NCBI RefSeq assembly: GCF_011440375.1
Contig: NZ_JAAOIR010000002.1
Coordinates: 62,001-126,000 of the forward strand
Source: Halorubellus sp. JP-L1
Lineage (GTDB): Archaea > Halobacteriota > Halobacteria > Halobacteriales > Natrialbaceae
DNA length: 64,000 nucleotides
Direction of reading: 5' to 3'
The notes under the pieces were generated by a model. It saw only the letters and a list, made by a program, of their open reading frames with translations, made no database searches and had not been told where the DNA came from. Both the position numbers and the translations under genes were made by a program. Below are positions 17,173 through 25,850 of this stretch, piece after piece. Position 1 is the stretch's first letter. Each line of letters opens with the position of its first letter.

Positions 17173-20100
17173 TCAGGCTTCGGCTTCGGCGACCGGTTCG
17201 ACCGAGATGGTCACCGCGACGCCCTCGACGTCCCACTCGCGGGTGTGGCCGTCGACGTCGTCGGCGAACGTCCCGCGCGTCTCCTCGGCGACGAGATCGC
17301 GGTGCTCGTCGACGAGACCGGCGATGCGGTCGTCGGCGACGTCCACGGAGAGGTGGACGTGCTCGTCGACGTCGAGTTCGAGGTCCTTGCGCATCTCCTG
17401 AACGCGCCGGATGACCTCTCTGGCGTAGCCTTCGCTCTCGATGTCCTCGGTGAGCGTCGTGTCGACGTAGACGACGCCCTTCGTGTCGCCAGCGACGTCG
17501 AACGTCGACCCGGCGACGCCATCGGGCGTCTCCGTCTCGAATTCGACCATCGACTCGGCGACGTCGGGTTCGCCGACGGCGTCCCGGAGCGCGTCGAGGT
17601 CCGTCTCCCCGACGCGCACCTCGTTCAGTGCCTCCATGACCTCGCCGGCGCGGTCGCCGAACGCCGGCCCGAGTTCGCTCATGTCCGCGCGCGCCGAGTA
17701 CGCGAGCTCGCCCCACTGCTCCTCGGGCTCCACGAGCTCGATCTCGCGCGCGTTCAAGCGCTCGGCGAGGAGGTTCCGGTGGCGGTCGACGGCGTCGTAC
17801 GTCCGCTCGTCGTTCGGTGCGACCACGACCCTCGCGACCGGCCAGCGGAGCTTCCGGTCGGCCTGCTGGCGCGCGTTCGACCCGGATTCCTCGATGGCGC
17901 GCAGCAACTCGACGTCCGCCTCCAGTTCCTCGTCGACCCACGTCTCGTCGACCGCGGGCCAGTCCCGCATGTGGACGGTATCGAACCCGGTGTCGCCCGT
18001 GAGCGTCGCGTACATCTCGTCCGCGACGAACGGCGCGAACGGCGCCAGCAGCGCGACGACGTCGTGGAGGACCTCGTAGACGGTCGCGTACGCCGCCAGC
18101 TTGCTCTCGGAGGCGTCCTCCTCCCAGACGCGCTCGCGGATCGCCTGCACGTAGAACCGCGACACGTCCTCGACGACGAAGGAGAGGAGCGCGTCCAGGG
18201 CCTTGTCGGGACGGCGGTCCTCCCAGTGCTCGGTCATCTCCCGTTCGACGGACTGGAGGCGCGCGAGCACCCACTCGTCGACGAGGCGCGTGTCGAGGTT
18301 CACGAGGTCGTCGTCGCCCGGCACGAACCCGTCCATCTCCATGTACGGCAGCGGGAACCGGAAGACGTTCCAGAGGATGTTGAGGTCCCGCTGCATCTCG
18401 TCCATGCCGTCCCACGAGAACTTCATGTCGCTCCCCTGCGGGTTCTGGGAGAGGAGGAACCCGCGCATGGGGTCGACGCCGTACTCGTCGATGACCTCCT
18501 GCGGGTCGACGAGGATGCCCTTGGACTTGCTCATCGTGCGGCCGTCGGGCATAAGCGCCCACCCGTGCATGAGAACCTCCTCGTAGGGGATCTCGCCGAA
18601 CGCCGCGGTCCCCATCCCGAGCTGGCTCCAGAACCAGCCCCGTGTCTGGTCGTGGGCCTCCATGATGAGGTCCGCGGGCCAGAGTTCGTCGAACCGCGAG
18701 TCGTCCTCGGGGTAGTCGAGCGTCCCCCAGGAGGCGACCGAGGAGTCCAGCCAGACGTCGAACACGTCCGGCACTCGGGTCGCTTCCGCGCCGCAGCCCT
18801 CGCAGTCCATCGTCAGGTCGTCGACGGTCGGCTTGTGGAGGTCGACCGAATCGGGGTCGACGTCCTGGTGGACGCGGTCGGCGAGCGTCTCGCGCGTGTC
18901 GACGACGTTCAGGTGGTCGCAGTCGTCGCTGTCGCACGTCCAGATGGGGATGGGGATGCCCCAGTAGCGCTGCCGGGAGACGTTCCAGTCCGGCGACCCC
19001 TCGACGAAGTCCCGGAACCGGTTGTCCCGGGCGTCGCTCGGATGCCACTCCGAATCTTCGATGTTCGCGAGGAGCTCGTCCTTGATGTCGCTGACCGTGA
19101 TGAACCACTGGTCGGTGACGAGTCGGACGATGTCGGTGTCACAGCGCCAGCACTGCCCTTCGCCCTCGACGAGGTAGTTCTCGTCGTGCGCGAGCAGGAG
19201 GCCCTTCGCGTCGAGGTCCGTGATGACGTTCTCGTTCGCGTCCCGCACGAACTGGCCGGCGTACTTCCCGCCCGAGTCGCCGAAACGACCGTCGCTCTCG
19301 ACCGGACAGAAGATCTCCAGGTCGAGTTCGCGGCCGCGCTCGAAGTCCTCCTCGCCGTGCCCGGGCGCGGAGTGCACCATCCCGGACTTGTCGCTGGCGT
19401 CCGCGTACTCTGCGGTGTACACCTCGCCCGCGCCCTCGCCCTGGGCGTGCTCGGGGACCTCCTCGGGGAGCGGGTACTCGTAGGTCTTGCCGACGAGGTC
19501 GTCGCTCTCGACCGTCTCCAGGACCTCGTAGTCGTCGTAGCGCCCGGCCTTCAGGACCTCCTCGACCTGGCTCGCGGACACCCAGAGCACGTCGCTCTCC
19601 CCGTCTTTCTCGGCGCGGACCTTCGCGTACTCGGCGCCGTCCTCCACGGCGACGAACGTGTTCGCGGGGATCGTCCACGGCGTCGTCGTCCAGATGACGA
19701 GACTCCCCTCCTCGCCCACGAGCGGGAACTGCACGTAGATCGCGGGCTTGTGGACGTCGTGCCGCTCGACCTCGTTGTTCGCGATCGCGGTCTCGCAGCG
19801 CGGACACTGGTTGATGGAGCGCTGTCCTTGCTCGACGAGCCCGCGCTGGTGAGCCTTCTCGAACCCGAACCACGCCGCCTCCATGTACTCCGGATTCACC
19901 GTCTTGTAGGGATTCTCCCAGTCCATCCAGACGCCGAAGCTCTGGAAGTCCGACTGGAGCCCCTCGAGCTGGTCGTCCGCGAAGTCCTTGCACTCCTCGA
20001 TGAAGTTCTCGACGCCGAACTCCTCGATGTCCTTCTTGTTCTCGAACCCGAGGTTCTCCTCGACGCGCGTCTCGATGGGGAGCCCGTGCATGTCGTAGCC

Positions 20101-20355
20101 CGGGCGGTCCGTGACGTCGAACCCCTGCATCCGATAGTACCGGATGAACGCGTCCTTCAGGGTCTTGTTCCACGTCGTCCCCATGTGCGCCGCACCCGAC
20201 GTGTACGGCGGGCCGTCGACGAAGAAGAACGTCTCCTCGCCCTCGCGGTGCCGTCGGGTCTGCTCGTAGGCGTCGACCGCGTCCCAGTGCTCGAACACGC
20301 GGTCCTCGACCGCGTCGGGGTCGTACTGGTCCGCGACCTCCTCGAACCGTTCCAT
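17173..20355 (-). CDS. ileS: Isoleucyl-tRNA synthetase
   Basis: 1060 residues from the ATG complementary to 20353-20355. It charges tRNA-Ile. Class I signatures: FFVDGPPYTSGAAHMGTTWN with the HIGH-type motif (HMGT), and the KMSKS loop as GRTMSKSKGILVD near residue 605. The CP1 editing domain lies between (about 190-400). The RPGYDMHGLPIE motif is specific for IleRS. A zinc-like CDSDDCDHL and CEGCGAEATRVPDVFD precede the KMSKS region. The C-terminal anticodon-binding domain is present. Full length; no sign of a mupirocin-resistant bacterial type. Confidence 0.98.
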   Translation of the reverse strand: MERFEEVADQYDPDAVEDRVFEHWDAVDAYEQTRRHREGEETFFFVDGPPYTSGAAHMGTTWNKTLKDAFIRYYRMQGFDVTDRPGYDMHGLPIETRVEENLGFENKKDIEEFGVENFIEECKDFADDQLEGLQSDFQSFGVWMDWENPYKTVNPEYMEAAWFGFEKAHQRGLVEQGQRSINQCPRCETAIANNEVERHDVHKPAIYVQFPLVGEEGSLVIWTTTPWTIPANTFVAVEDGAEYAKVRAEKDGESDVLWVSASQVEEVLKAGRYDDYEVLETVESDDLVGKTYEYPLPEEVPEHAQGEGAGEVYTAEYADASDKSGMVHSAPGHGEEDFERGRELDLEIFCPVESDGRFGDSGGKYAGQFVRDANENVITDLDAKGLLLAHDENYLVEGEGQCWRCDTDIVRLVTDQWFITVSDIKDELLANIEDSEWHPSDARDNRFRDFVEGSPDWNVSRQRYWGIPIPIWTCDSDDCDHLNVVDTRETLADRVHQDVDPDSVDLHKPTVDDLTMDCEGCGAEATRVPDVFDVWLDSSVASWGTLDYPEDDSRFDELWPADLIMEAHDQTRGWFWSQLGMGTAAFGEIPYEEVLMHGWALMPDGRTMSKSKGILVDPQEVIDEYGVDPMRGFLLSQNPQGSDMKFSWDGMDEMQRDLNILWNVFRFPLPYMEMDGFVPGDDDLVNLDTRLVDEWVLARLQSVEREMTEHWEDRRPDKALDALLSFVVEDVSRFYVQAIRERVWEEDASESKLAAYATVYEVLHDVVALLAPFAPFVADEMYATLTGDTGFDTVHMRDWPAVDETWVDEELEADVELLRAIEESGSNARQQADRKLRWPVARVVVAPNDERTYDAVDRHRNLLAERLNAREIELVEPEEQWGELAYSARADMSELGPAFGDRAGEVMEALNEVRVGETDLDALRDAVGEPDVAESMVEFETETPDGVAGSTFDVAGDTKGVVYVDTTLTEDIESEGYAREVIRRVQEMRKDLELDVDEHVHLSVDVADDRIAGLVDEHRDLVAEETRGTFADDVDGHTREWDVEGVAVTISVEPVAEAEA

Positions 20356-20491
20356 ATCCGGTCCTAACTCCCTCCGTCACTAAAGGGGGTTCGGTCCTGC
20401 AGACGCCCGCAGTAGCCGGTGGCGGCGCTCGCGTCCGTCGATTTCGGCGACGAGCCGCGGCCGCTGGCCGTTCGGCGAACGCCGACGCGAC

Positions 20492-20743
20492 TCAGTCCAC
20501 GTCCTCGACGGCGAACTCGTAGCGCGTGCCGTCACTGAACACCGTCATCGTCGACCGCTCGCTCCCGCCGGCCTCCTCGCTCCCGTCGGCCTCCGCGTCG
20601 TCCGAACCGGCCGTCGTGGCCGCGCCCGACCCGTCTTCATCGCCGTCCTCGGGTCGCCGGAACACGCTGTGCTCGCCGCTGGCTGTCCTCCGTTCGTCGG
20701 CCGACGCGTCCCCCGACTCGTCGGCGAAGATGCTCGAACCCAT
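20492..20743 (-). CDS. Small acidic haloarchaeal protein, uncharacterised
   Basis: 83 residues (MGSSIFADESGDASADERRT). The first 65 residues are low-complexity and acidic, with many Asp, Glu, Ser and Ala, probably disordered. The end forms two short strands, MTVFSDGTRYEFAVEDVD. It lies 112 bp upstream of the HIT gene, divergently oriented. The function is unknown; the compact C-terminal motif and clean start make it a likely real gene. Confidence 0.6.
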   Translation of the reverse strand: MGSSIFADESGDASADERRTASGEHSVFRRPEDGDEDGSGAATTAGSDDAEADGSEEAGGSERSTMTVFSDGTRYEFAVEDVD

Positions 20744-20875
20744 TCCCGCTGACCGACACGATTCGGGGCACCGTTAGAAGGCTTCTGGCTGAATACCAAA
20801 GGCCAGCGCGCGGACGCCCCCTCGAACGCCCAGCCACGGGTAATCTTCATACGGACGCCGGGCGACGTCTCGAAC

Positions 20876-21304
20876 ATGAGCGAGGACTGCATCTTCTGTC
20901 AGATCGTCGCCGGAGACATCCCGAGTCGCAGCGTCTACGAGGACGACGACGCGTTCGCGTTCCTCGACGCGAACCCGATGGCGCCCGGGCACACGCTCGT
21001 CGTCCCGAAAGAACACCACGAGACGCTCGCCGATCTCCCCGAGGACGCCGGTGCGGCGGTGTTCGCCGCCCTCCACCGGCTGACGCCCGTCGTCGAGGAC
21101 GCCGTGGACGCGGACGCATCGACGGTCGCGTTCAACAACGGCGAAGCCGCCGGCCAGGAGGTCGGGCACGTCCACGGGCACATCATCCCGCGCTTCGACG
21201 GCGACGGCGGCGGCCCCGTCCACGCCGTCGCTGGCGCTCGCCCGGACCTCGACGACGACGAACTCGACGCCATCGCCGACCGCATCGCGAACGCCGCCGA
21301 CTGA
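20876..21304 (+). CDS. HIT-family nucleotide hydrolase/transferase
   Basis: 142 residues from ATG 20876 (MSEDCIFCQIVAGDIPSRSV). The zinc-type CIFC start, the FLDANPMAPGHTLVVPK strand and the catalytic histidine triad HVHGHIIP are all intact, with Hint-type spacing. HIT proteins hydrolyse AMP-lysine, AMP-NH2 or dinucleotide polyphosphates; the exact substrate is not evident. A TATA-like taatct sits about 30 bp upstream, suggesting a leaderless mRNA. Confidence 0.95.
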   Translation: MSEDCIFCQIVAGDIPSRSVYEDDDAFAFLDANPMAPGHTLVVPKEHHETLADLPEDAGAAVFAALHRLTPVVEDAVDADASTVAFNNGEAAGQEVGHVHGHIIPRFDGDGGGPVHAVAGARPDLDDDELDAIADRIANAAD

Positions 21305-21392
21305 CTCCTGTAGACGCTGTCGACTGACCGAACCCGCGTCGCCACGGGTTCGTTCCACGTCATTTATCCGCGAAAACGAACGAGGGTCGGGT

Positions 21393-22145
21393 ATGTCCAC
21401 GCCACAGGCCGTCGCCGTCGCCGGCGTCACCGGCGGTGCGGGAACGACCCGGCTCGCCGTCGAGACCGCCGCCGTGCTCGCCCGGGCCGGTCGCGACGTC
21501 GCCGTGTTCGACGCCGCGTTCGGGACGCAAGGGCTCGCCCAGTACGTCCCCGGTCGCGTCGACGTCGACGCCACCGCACTGCTCGCCGACGACGCCGTCG
21601 CGCCGAGCGACGGGTTCGTCGACCTGCCCGTCGACGCCGACGGCCGGGTCGCCGCCTGCCCTGCTCGCGCACCGTTCGCCGCGCTCGCCGCGGCGAAGAC
21701 GCCCGCCGCCGCCGAGCGGTTCGCGGACGTCCTCCGGGAGAGCGCGAGCGCGTTCGACCACGTCATCGTCGACACCCCGCCCGTCGCCGACAACCCGAGC
21801 GTCGCCGCCGTCGCCGCCGCCGACCGGACCGCGCTCGTCGCGCCCGCCACCCAGCGCGGCGCGGACGCCCTCCCACGACTCCGCGACCGCCTCGCGGACG
21901 TCGACGCCGCCACCGGCGGCGACCTCGTCGTCGCGAACCAAGCGCCCGACGCACACCCCGTCGACGCCGACGTGGACGTCCCCGCGAGCGACGCGACCGC
22001 CGTCGCCGACGCCCCGGTCTGCGACGGCACCGCGACGGGTGCGTTCCCCGCCGCCGTCCGCGACCTCGCCGAAGTCGCGTTCACCGTCGACCTCGACCTC
22101 GACCTGGAACCGACGGGCGTCGTCGCCCGATTCCGCGACGTCTAG
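21393..22145 (+). CDS. ParA/MinD-superfamily protein with degenerate P-loop
   Basis: 250 residues from ATG 21393. The fold signature is clear: strand-1 plus P-loop region VAVAGVTGGAGTTRLAVETA, then DVAVFDAAFGTQGLAQYVPG (switch I region) and FDHVIVDTPPVADNPSV (Walker B/switch II). However, both lysines of the deviant Walker A (KGGxGKT) are replaced (TGGAGTT), so ordinary ATP hydrolysis and dimerisation are questionable. A TATA box (catttatcc) lies about 28 bp upstream. It is followed closely by the membrane-protein gene at 22185. Confidence 0.85.
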   Translation: MSTPQAVAVAGVTGGAGTTRLAVETAAVLARAGRDVAVFDAAFGTQGLAQYVPGRVDVDATALLADDAVAPSDGFVDLPVDADGRVAACPARAPFAALAAAKTPAAAERFADVLRESASAFDHVIVDTPPVADNPSVAAVAAADRTALVAPATQRGADALPRLRDRLADVDAATGGDLVVANQAPDAHPVDADVDVPASDATAVADAPVCDGTATGAFPAAVRDLAEVAFTVDLDLDLEPTGVVARFRDV

Positions 22146-22184
22146 TCAGTAATTTAAAGGCTCGGTGCGCAAGCCTTCTCTACC

Positions 22185-22901
22185 ATGGCAGCAAGCGACC
22201 CGACCGTCGACCCCGACATGGGCGTCGGCGCCGTCCTCTCGACAGGCGTCTCGCTCGTCACCGACGACCTCCGGATCAGCGCGCTCCAGCTCGTGGGCGC
22301 GATCGTCTCGATGATACCCATCCTCGGCAGCCTCCTCCAGCTCGTCGTCAGCGGACTCGCCATCCAGTACGCCGACGAGACGCTCGGCAACCCCGACCCC
22401 GAGAGCTCGCTCGCGGTCAGAGCGATCATGGCGTTCCTCACCGGTATCGTCCTCTTCATCGCCCTCTTCTTCGGGTTCCTGCTGTTCGTCATTCCCGGCA
22501 TCTTCCTCTCCCTCAAGTTCTCGCTCGCCATTCCCGCGGTCTGGCTCGACGACATGGGCCCCATCGAGGCGCTCTCGGAGAGCTGGGCGCGGACCAGCGG
22601 CCACCTCGGCACCATCTTCCTCGTCGGCCTCGTCCTCTTCGGCCTCTCCACCGTGCTCCTCGCCCCCACCGCGTACGTCTTCGTGCCCTGGGAGTCGACC
22701 GATGCACTGCTCGCGTTCTCACAGGAGCCGCTCGCGGTCGCCTCCCCGCCGCTGTTCGCGATCGTGGCACTGCAGGCGGCGACGGTCGGCGCGCTCGGCG
22801 TCGCCGCGAACACGGTGATGTACCGGAGCTTCGCCGACCCCCTCGTGGACGACCCCGGGGCGGACGCGACCGACGAGTTCGAGACCGAGACCGAGTTCTA
22901 G
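22185..22901 (+). CDS. Polytopic membrane protein, GPDPase-membrane-domain-like
   Basis: 238 residues from ATG 22185, with a strong TATA-like taatttaaagg about 30 bp upstream. About five to six hydrophobic segments. The central FVIPGIFLSLKFSLAIPAVW and GPIEALSESWARTSGHLGTI pattern (Pro-Gly-Ile-x-Leu ... Ser-Glu-Ser-Trp) is typical of the membrane domain found in glycerophosphodiesterase-like and related DUF proteins. It ends in an acidic tail (DEFETETEF). The function is unknown, probably membrane organisation or lipid-related. Confidence 0.78.
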   Translation: MAASDPTVDPDMGVGAVLSTGVSLVTDDLRISALQLVGAIVSMIPILGSLLQLVVSGLAIQYADETLGNPDPESSLAVRAIMAFLTGIVLFIALFFGFLLFVIPGIFLSLKFSLAIPAVWLDDMGPIEALSESWARTSGHLGTIFLVGLVLFGLSTVLLAPTAYVFVPWESTDALLAFSQEPLAVASPPLFAIVALQAATVGALGVAANTVMYRSFADPLVDDPGADATDEFETETEF

Positions 22902-22932
22902 AACCGACCGCGGTCGCCGGCCGTGGCGGCGG

Positions 22933-23448
22933 TCACGCCCACTCGTCGGCGTCCGGCATCGTCGCGTCGAGCGCGTCGCGCTTCGCGACGCTCGCCGTCC
23001 GCTCGTTCTCCAGCGCGCCCTCAACGACGCCGCGGGCACCGTCGATGGGGTCGTGCGTCGCGAGGTACGTCGCGAGCGCGAACGCCGCGTCGCTGACGCC
23101 GAGCAGCCCGCGGGCGTCCGCTCGCGACACGCGACCCGAGAGATAGTCCTCGAGCACGCGTTCGCCGGTCGCAGTCACGGGCGACAGTCCCTCGAAGCCG
23201 AGCCGGTGGAGTGCCTTCGCGGCCGTGACGGGCGCGACGTCGGCGGCGTGTCCGGCAGCGTCGACGGCGGCCCCGCCGACGTACGCGTCCGCGACCGCGG
23301 CCGCGGTGGCGGGCTCGCAGGGGAGGTCGTCCGCGAACGCCTCGAGGCGCGCCGCGAGGTCGCGACCGGTAGCGTCGACGCTCGCCACGCCCCGCTCGTC
23401 CTGCTCGGTCGTCGTCGACACTCCCGCCGCGATCTCCGCCAGTCCCAT
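22933..23448 (-). CDS. HTH-like protein divergent from TFB, uncharacterised
   Basis: 171 residues from the ATG at 23446-23448 (MGLAEIAAGVSTTTEQDERG); the longer ORF would read through the promoter region. All-helical; the stretch APVTAAKALHRLGFEGLSPV followed by GRVSRADARGLLGVSDAAFA resembles helix-turn-helix units. It shares a 170-bp divergent promoter with the TFB gene. Its TATA-like box tttaaa (23473-23478) is 25-30 bp before the start. A perfect palindrome lies exactly between the two starts. A DNA-binding or regulatory role is inference. Confidence 0.72.
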   Translation of the reverse strand: MGLAEIAAGVSTTTEQDERGVASVDATGRDLAARLEAFADDLPCEPATAAAVADAYVGGAAVDAAGHAADVAPVTAAKALHRLGFEGLSPVTATGERVLEDYLSGRVSRADARGLLGVSDAAFALATYLATHDPIDGARGVVEGALENERTASVAKRDALDATMPDADEWA

Positions 23449-23519
23449 GACCTGACCTACGCGCCCACTGGTGTTTAAATCATGGGATGGTGGTTCGAAT
23501 GAAACATGCGCGCCGCGAG

Positions 23520-23546
23520 GGAACGTACCGGTGACCGGTACGTTCC
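23520..23546. promoter_or_regulatory. Perfect 27-bp palindrome midway between divergent starts (putative operator)
   Basis: The arms ggaacgtaccggt and accggtacgttcc flank a single central g at 23533; all 13 base pairs match. It lies 72 bp from the start of the HTH-like gene and 73 bp from the TFB start. Outer tgaaac (23500-23505) and gtttca (23564-23569) are also inverted around nearly the same centre. The TATA-like boxes are tttaaa at 23473 (minus) and gttaagtaa at 23587 (plus). It is best read as a dimer- or tetramer-binding operator controlling both genes. Confidence 0.8.
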
Positions 23547-23618
23547 ACGCACCGCCGTACTGCGTTTCACACCGATACCTCCTGTAGTTAAGTAAGGGTT
23601 CGCGGCGAACGTTCAGGT

Positions 23619-24488
23619 ATGGCAACGACCGCCTGCCCCGAGTGCGATGGCACCGTTCGACCGGACTGCGACGAATCCGTCTGTACGGACTGCGGCCTCG
23701 TCGTCGACACCGACCACGTCGACCGCGGCCCCGACTGGCGGAGCTTCGACGACGGCCCCGCCGACGGCAAACGGACGGGCGCGCCGCTGACGCGGTCGCG
23801 TCACGACCGCGGTCTGTCGACGACGATCGGTCACGGGTCGGAGACGCGACTCACGGGTCGGAAGCGCCGCCGCGTCGCGCGGATGCGTCGCGAGCACGCC
23901 AGGGCGCGCATCTCCACGAAGCGCGACCGGAATCAGGTGTACGCATTCACGGAGATCCGGCGGCTCGTCGGCGCGCTCTCGCTCCCGGACTCCATCCGCG
24001 ATCAGGCGTGCACGATCTTCGAGTCCGCTCAGGAGGAGGACCTCCTCCAGGGCCGCACCCTGGAGGGGTTCGCGGCCGCCGCGGTGTACGCGACGTGTCG
24101 CGTCCGGTCGCTCTCGCGGACCGTCGAGGCGCTCGTCGACGTCGCTCGCGCCGACGAGCGCGAGCTTCGCGTCGCCTACGACGCCCTGAACCGCGACCTC
24201 GGCCTCCCCACGGGTCCCGTCGATCCGCGCGAGTACCTGCCGCGGTACGCGAACGAACTCGACCTCGACCAATCGATCGAGGGTCGCGCGCACGACCTGG
24301 CGACGGCCGCGGTCGACTCCGGGCACGCGACCGGCCGGAACCCCAGCGGCGTCGCCGCCGGCTGCCTCTACCTCGCCGCGAGCGAAGCCGGCGCACCCTG
24401 CACGCAGGCCGAGGCGGCCGAGGCGGCCGACGTCTCCGCGGTCACGGTCCGGCACACCTACCAGGCGCTCGACGCGGAGACGAACTGA
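23619..24488 (+). CDS. tfb: Transcription initiation factor IIB (TFB)
   Basis: 289 residues from ATG 23619. The N-terminal zinc ribbon uses Cys6, Cys9, Cys22 and Cys25 (ACPECDG...VCTDCG). A B-finger/linker (HDRGLSTTIGHGSETRLTGR) and two cyclin-fold repeats follow (about 105-190 and 200-289; SLPDSIRDQACTIFESAQEE, NPSGVAAGCLYLAASEAGAP). TFB recruits RNA polymerase to TBP-bound promoters. Haloarchaea carry several TFB paralogues that give promoter selectivity, so this is one of a set. Slightly shorter than canonical TFB (about 320 aa), mainly in the linker. Confidence 0.96.
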   Translation: MATTACPECDGTVRPDCDESVCTDCGLVVDTDHVDRGPDWRSFDDGPADGKRTGAPLTRSRHDRGLSTTIGHGSETRLTGRKRRRVARMRREHARARISTKRDRNQVYAFTEIRRLVGALSLPDSIRDQACTIFESAQEEDLLQGRTLEGFAAAAVYATCRVRSLSRTVEALVDVARADERELRVAYDALNRDLGLPTGPVDPREYLPRYANELDLDQSIEGRAHDLATAAVDSGHATGRNPSGVAAGCLYLAASEAGAPCTQAEAAEAADVSAVTVRHTYQALDAETN

Positions 24489-24590
24489 TCGAGACGCTAA
24501 CTGCGAGAAGGGACGAAATACTGCGAGCCGAACGACTGACCGCCTGCGCGTTCGACGACTGACTTCCCGCGAGCTCGACCGGGTTGGTTC

Positions 24591-25295
24591 CTACTGATTC
24601 GATCGACGAGCCGCGGGTTCGGCTGCCGCACCGTCTTTCGCGCCGGCGGCGAGCACCCTAGCCGCTCTCGCGAACGCTGCGACTGCGTCGGCTTCGGGGT
24701 GCTCTCGTGCGGCCGGGCGACCGCGGGCCTGCGCGTTCGCGACCGCGTCCGACGCCGGCACCGTCACCGCCGGGGCGCCGAGCGCGCGAGCGAACCGGCT
24801 CGCGTCCATCCCCGCCGGTGCGCGGTTGACGACGACGCCCGCGAGGCCGGCGGAGAGTTCCCGGGCGAGCGCACGCGTCCGGACCGCTGCCGGGAGCGCG
24901 AACGCGGACGGTTCGACGACGAGGCCGACGCGGTCGGCGACCGCGAGTGCCACGCCGGCGTCCGCCGCCATCCCCGCCGGACAGTCTACGACGACGCGCC
25001 CGAACTCGCGCTCGACGACCCCAAGGGCGGGCGCGAGCGCACGGACGTCGCTCGCTCGCGCACCGGCGAGCGTTCGCCCGCACGCCAGCACGCGCACGCC
25101 GTCGACGTCGCGGACCGCCTCGAGCGGGCTCGCCCGGTCCGCGAGCACGTCGTGGAGGTCCGGGCCGCGGCCGCCGGGGAGGTCCGCCATCGCCAGGTCC
25201 GCGTCCACCACCACCGCCGACAGCGCGTCCGCGACGTTCAGCGCGACCGTCGACTTGCCGACGCCGCCCTTCCCGCCCGCGACCGCGAGGATCAC
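24591..25295 (-). CDS. MinD/ParA-family ATPase
   Basis: 234 residues from a GTG start (complement of 25293-25295), overlapping the preceding stop as GTGA. It has an intact deviant Walker A, GGKGGVGKST, at residues 7-16; VVVDADLAMADLPGGRGPDL (switch I); and FGRVVVDCPAGMAADAGVAL (Walker B). The C-terminus is short, ending AAEPAARRSNQ without an obvious amphipathic membrane-targeting helix. It is the last gene of the operon that starts with the VWA lipoprotein and MCM. A role in positioning of membrane or motility structures is family-level knowledge only. Confidence 0.93.
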   Translation of the reverse strand: MILAVAGGKGGVGKSTVALNVADALSAVVVDADLAMADLPGGRGPDLHDVLADRASPLEAVRDVDGVRVLACGRTLAGARASDVRALAPALGVVEREFGRVVVDCPAGMAADAGVALAVADRVGLVVEPSAFALPAAVRTRALARELSAGLAGVVVNRAPAGMDASRFARALGAPAVTVPASDAVANAQARGRPAAREHPEADAVAAFARAARVLAAGAKDGAAAEPAARRSNQ

Positions 25296-25744
25296 TCCAC
25301 CCGCCTCCCCCCGCCGTCGCCCGAGTTCGAGTCGAGTCGCGATTCGTCCCCTTTCTCGCGCGGCGTCGCCGCGAGCGGCGGCGCGAACGACCCGAGCGCC
25401 CTGACCACGCCGTCGACGTCGACCGAATCGGTCCCCGCTGATTCCACGAGCGGGTCGCTCTCGGCGATGCCACCACGCCCCTCGACGTCGACGAGCGCGA
25501 CGGACGCCGTCGCCGCCGGGGTCGCGAACCCGAGCCCGCGAGTCCTGCCGCCGGCGACGGTCACGGTGACGCCGTCGGCGTCCCAGCCCGCCTCGGGGAC
25601 GCCCCGGCGCCGCGGCGGCCACACCGCACCGTCGCAGTCGACGTCCAGTCGAACCCGTCGTCGCTCCGTCGACTCGTTCTCGACGACCACGTGCACGAAC
25701 GTCACGCCACCGCGGCGCGTCGAGCACTGCGTTGCGTTCACCAT
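25292..25744 (-). CDS. Conserved operon protein, uncharacterised
   Basis: 150 residues, starting MVNATQCSTRRGGVTFVHVV. It is mostly beta-strand-like for the first 100 residues (VRLDVDCDGAVWPP, GVTVTVAGGRTRGLGFATPA) and reads like a small Ig/CARDB-type domain, followed by an acidic disordered tail. Its stop overlaps the GTG start of the MinD gene by 4 bp, so the two proteins are coupled and may interact. No signal peptide. I do not recognise a named family. Confidence 0.8.
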   Translation of the reverse strand: MVNATQCSTRRGGVTFVHVVVENESTERRRVRLDVDCDGAVWPPRRRGVPEAGWDADGVTVTVAGGRTRGLGFATPAATASVALVDVEGRGGIAESDPLVESAGTDSVDVDGVVRALGSFAPPLAATPREKGDESRLDSNSGDGGGRRVE

Positions 25745-25778
25745 GCCCGCCTTCGCCGCTCCCTCCTGGATAAATGCC

Positions 25779-25850
25779 GCGTGCGTCGAGTCGTTTCACG
25801 GAGCGACGAACCGGCTGCGTGCGTCGAGTCGCCCTCACGGCGACGCGAGG
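25779..25850. repeat. 38-bp imperfect direct repeat (2 copies) over a stop codon
   Basis: gcgtgcgtcgagtcg followed by a tcacgg/gcgacg block occurs at 25779 and again at 25817. The second copy contains the stop (complement of 25835-25837) and last codons of the coiled-coil gene. The first copy lies in the 90-bp gap to the next operon gene, again a re-copied gene end. Confidence 0.8.
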
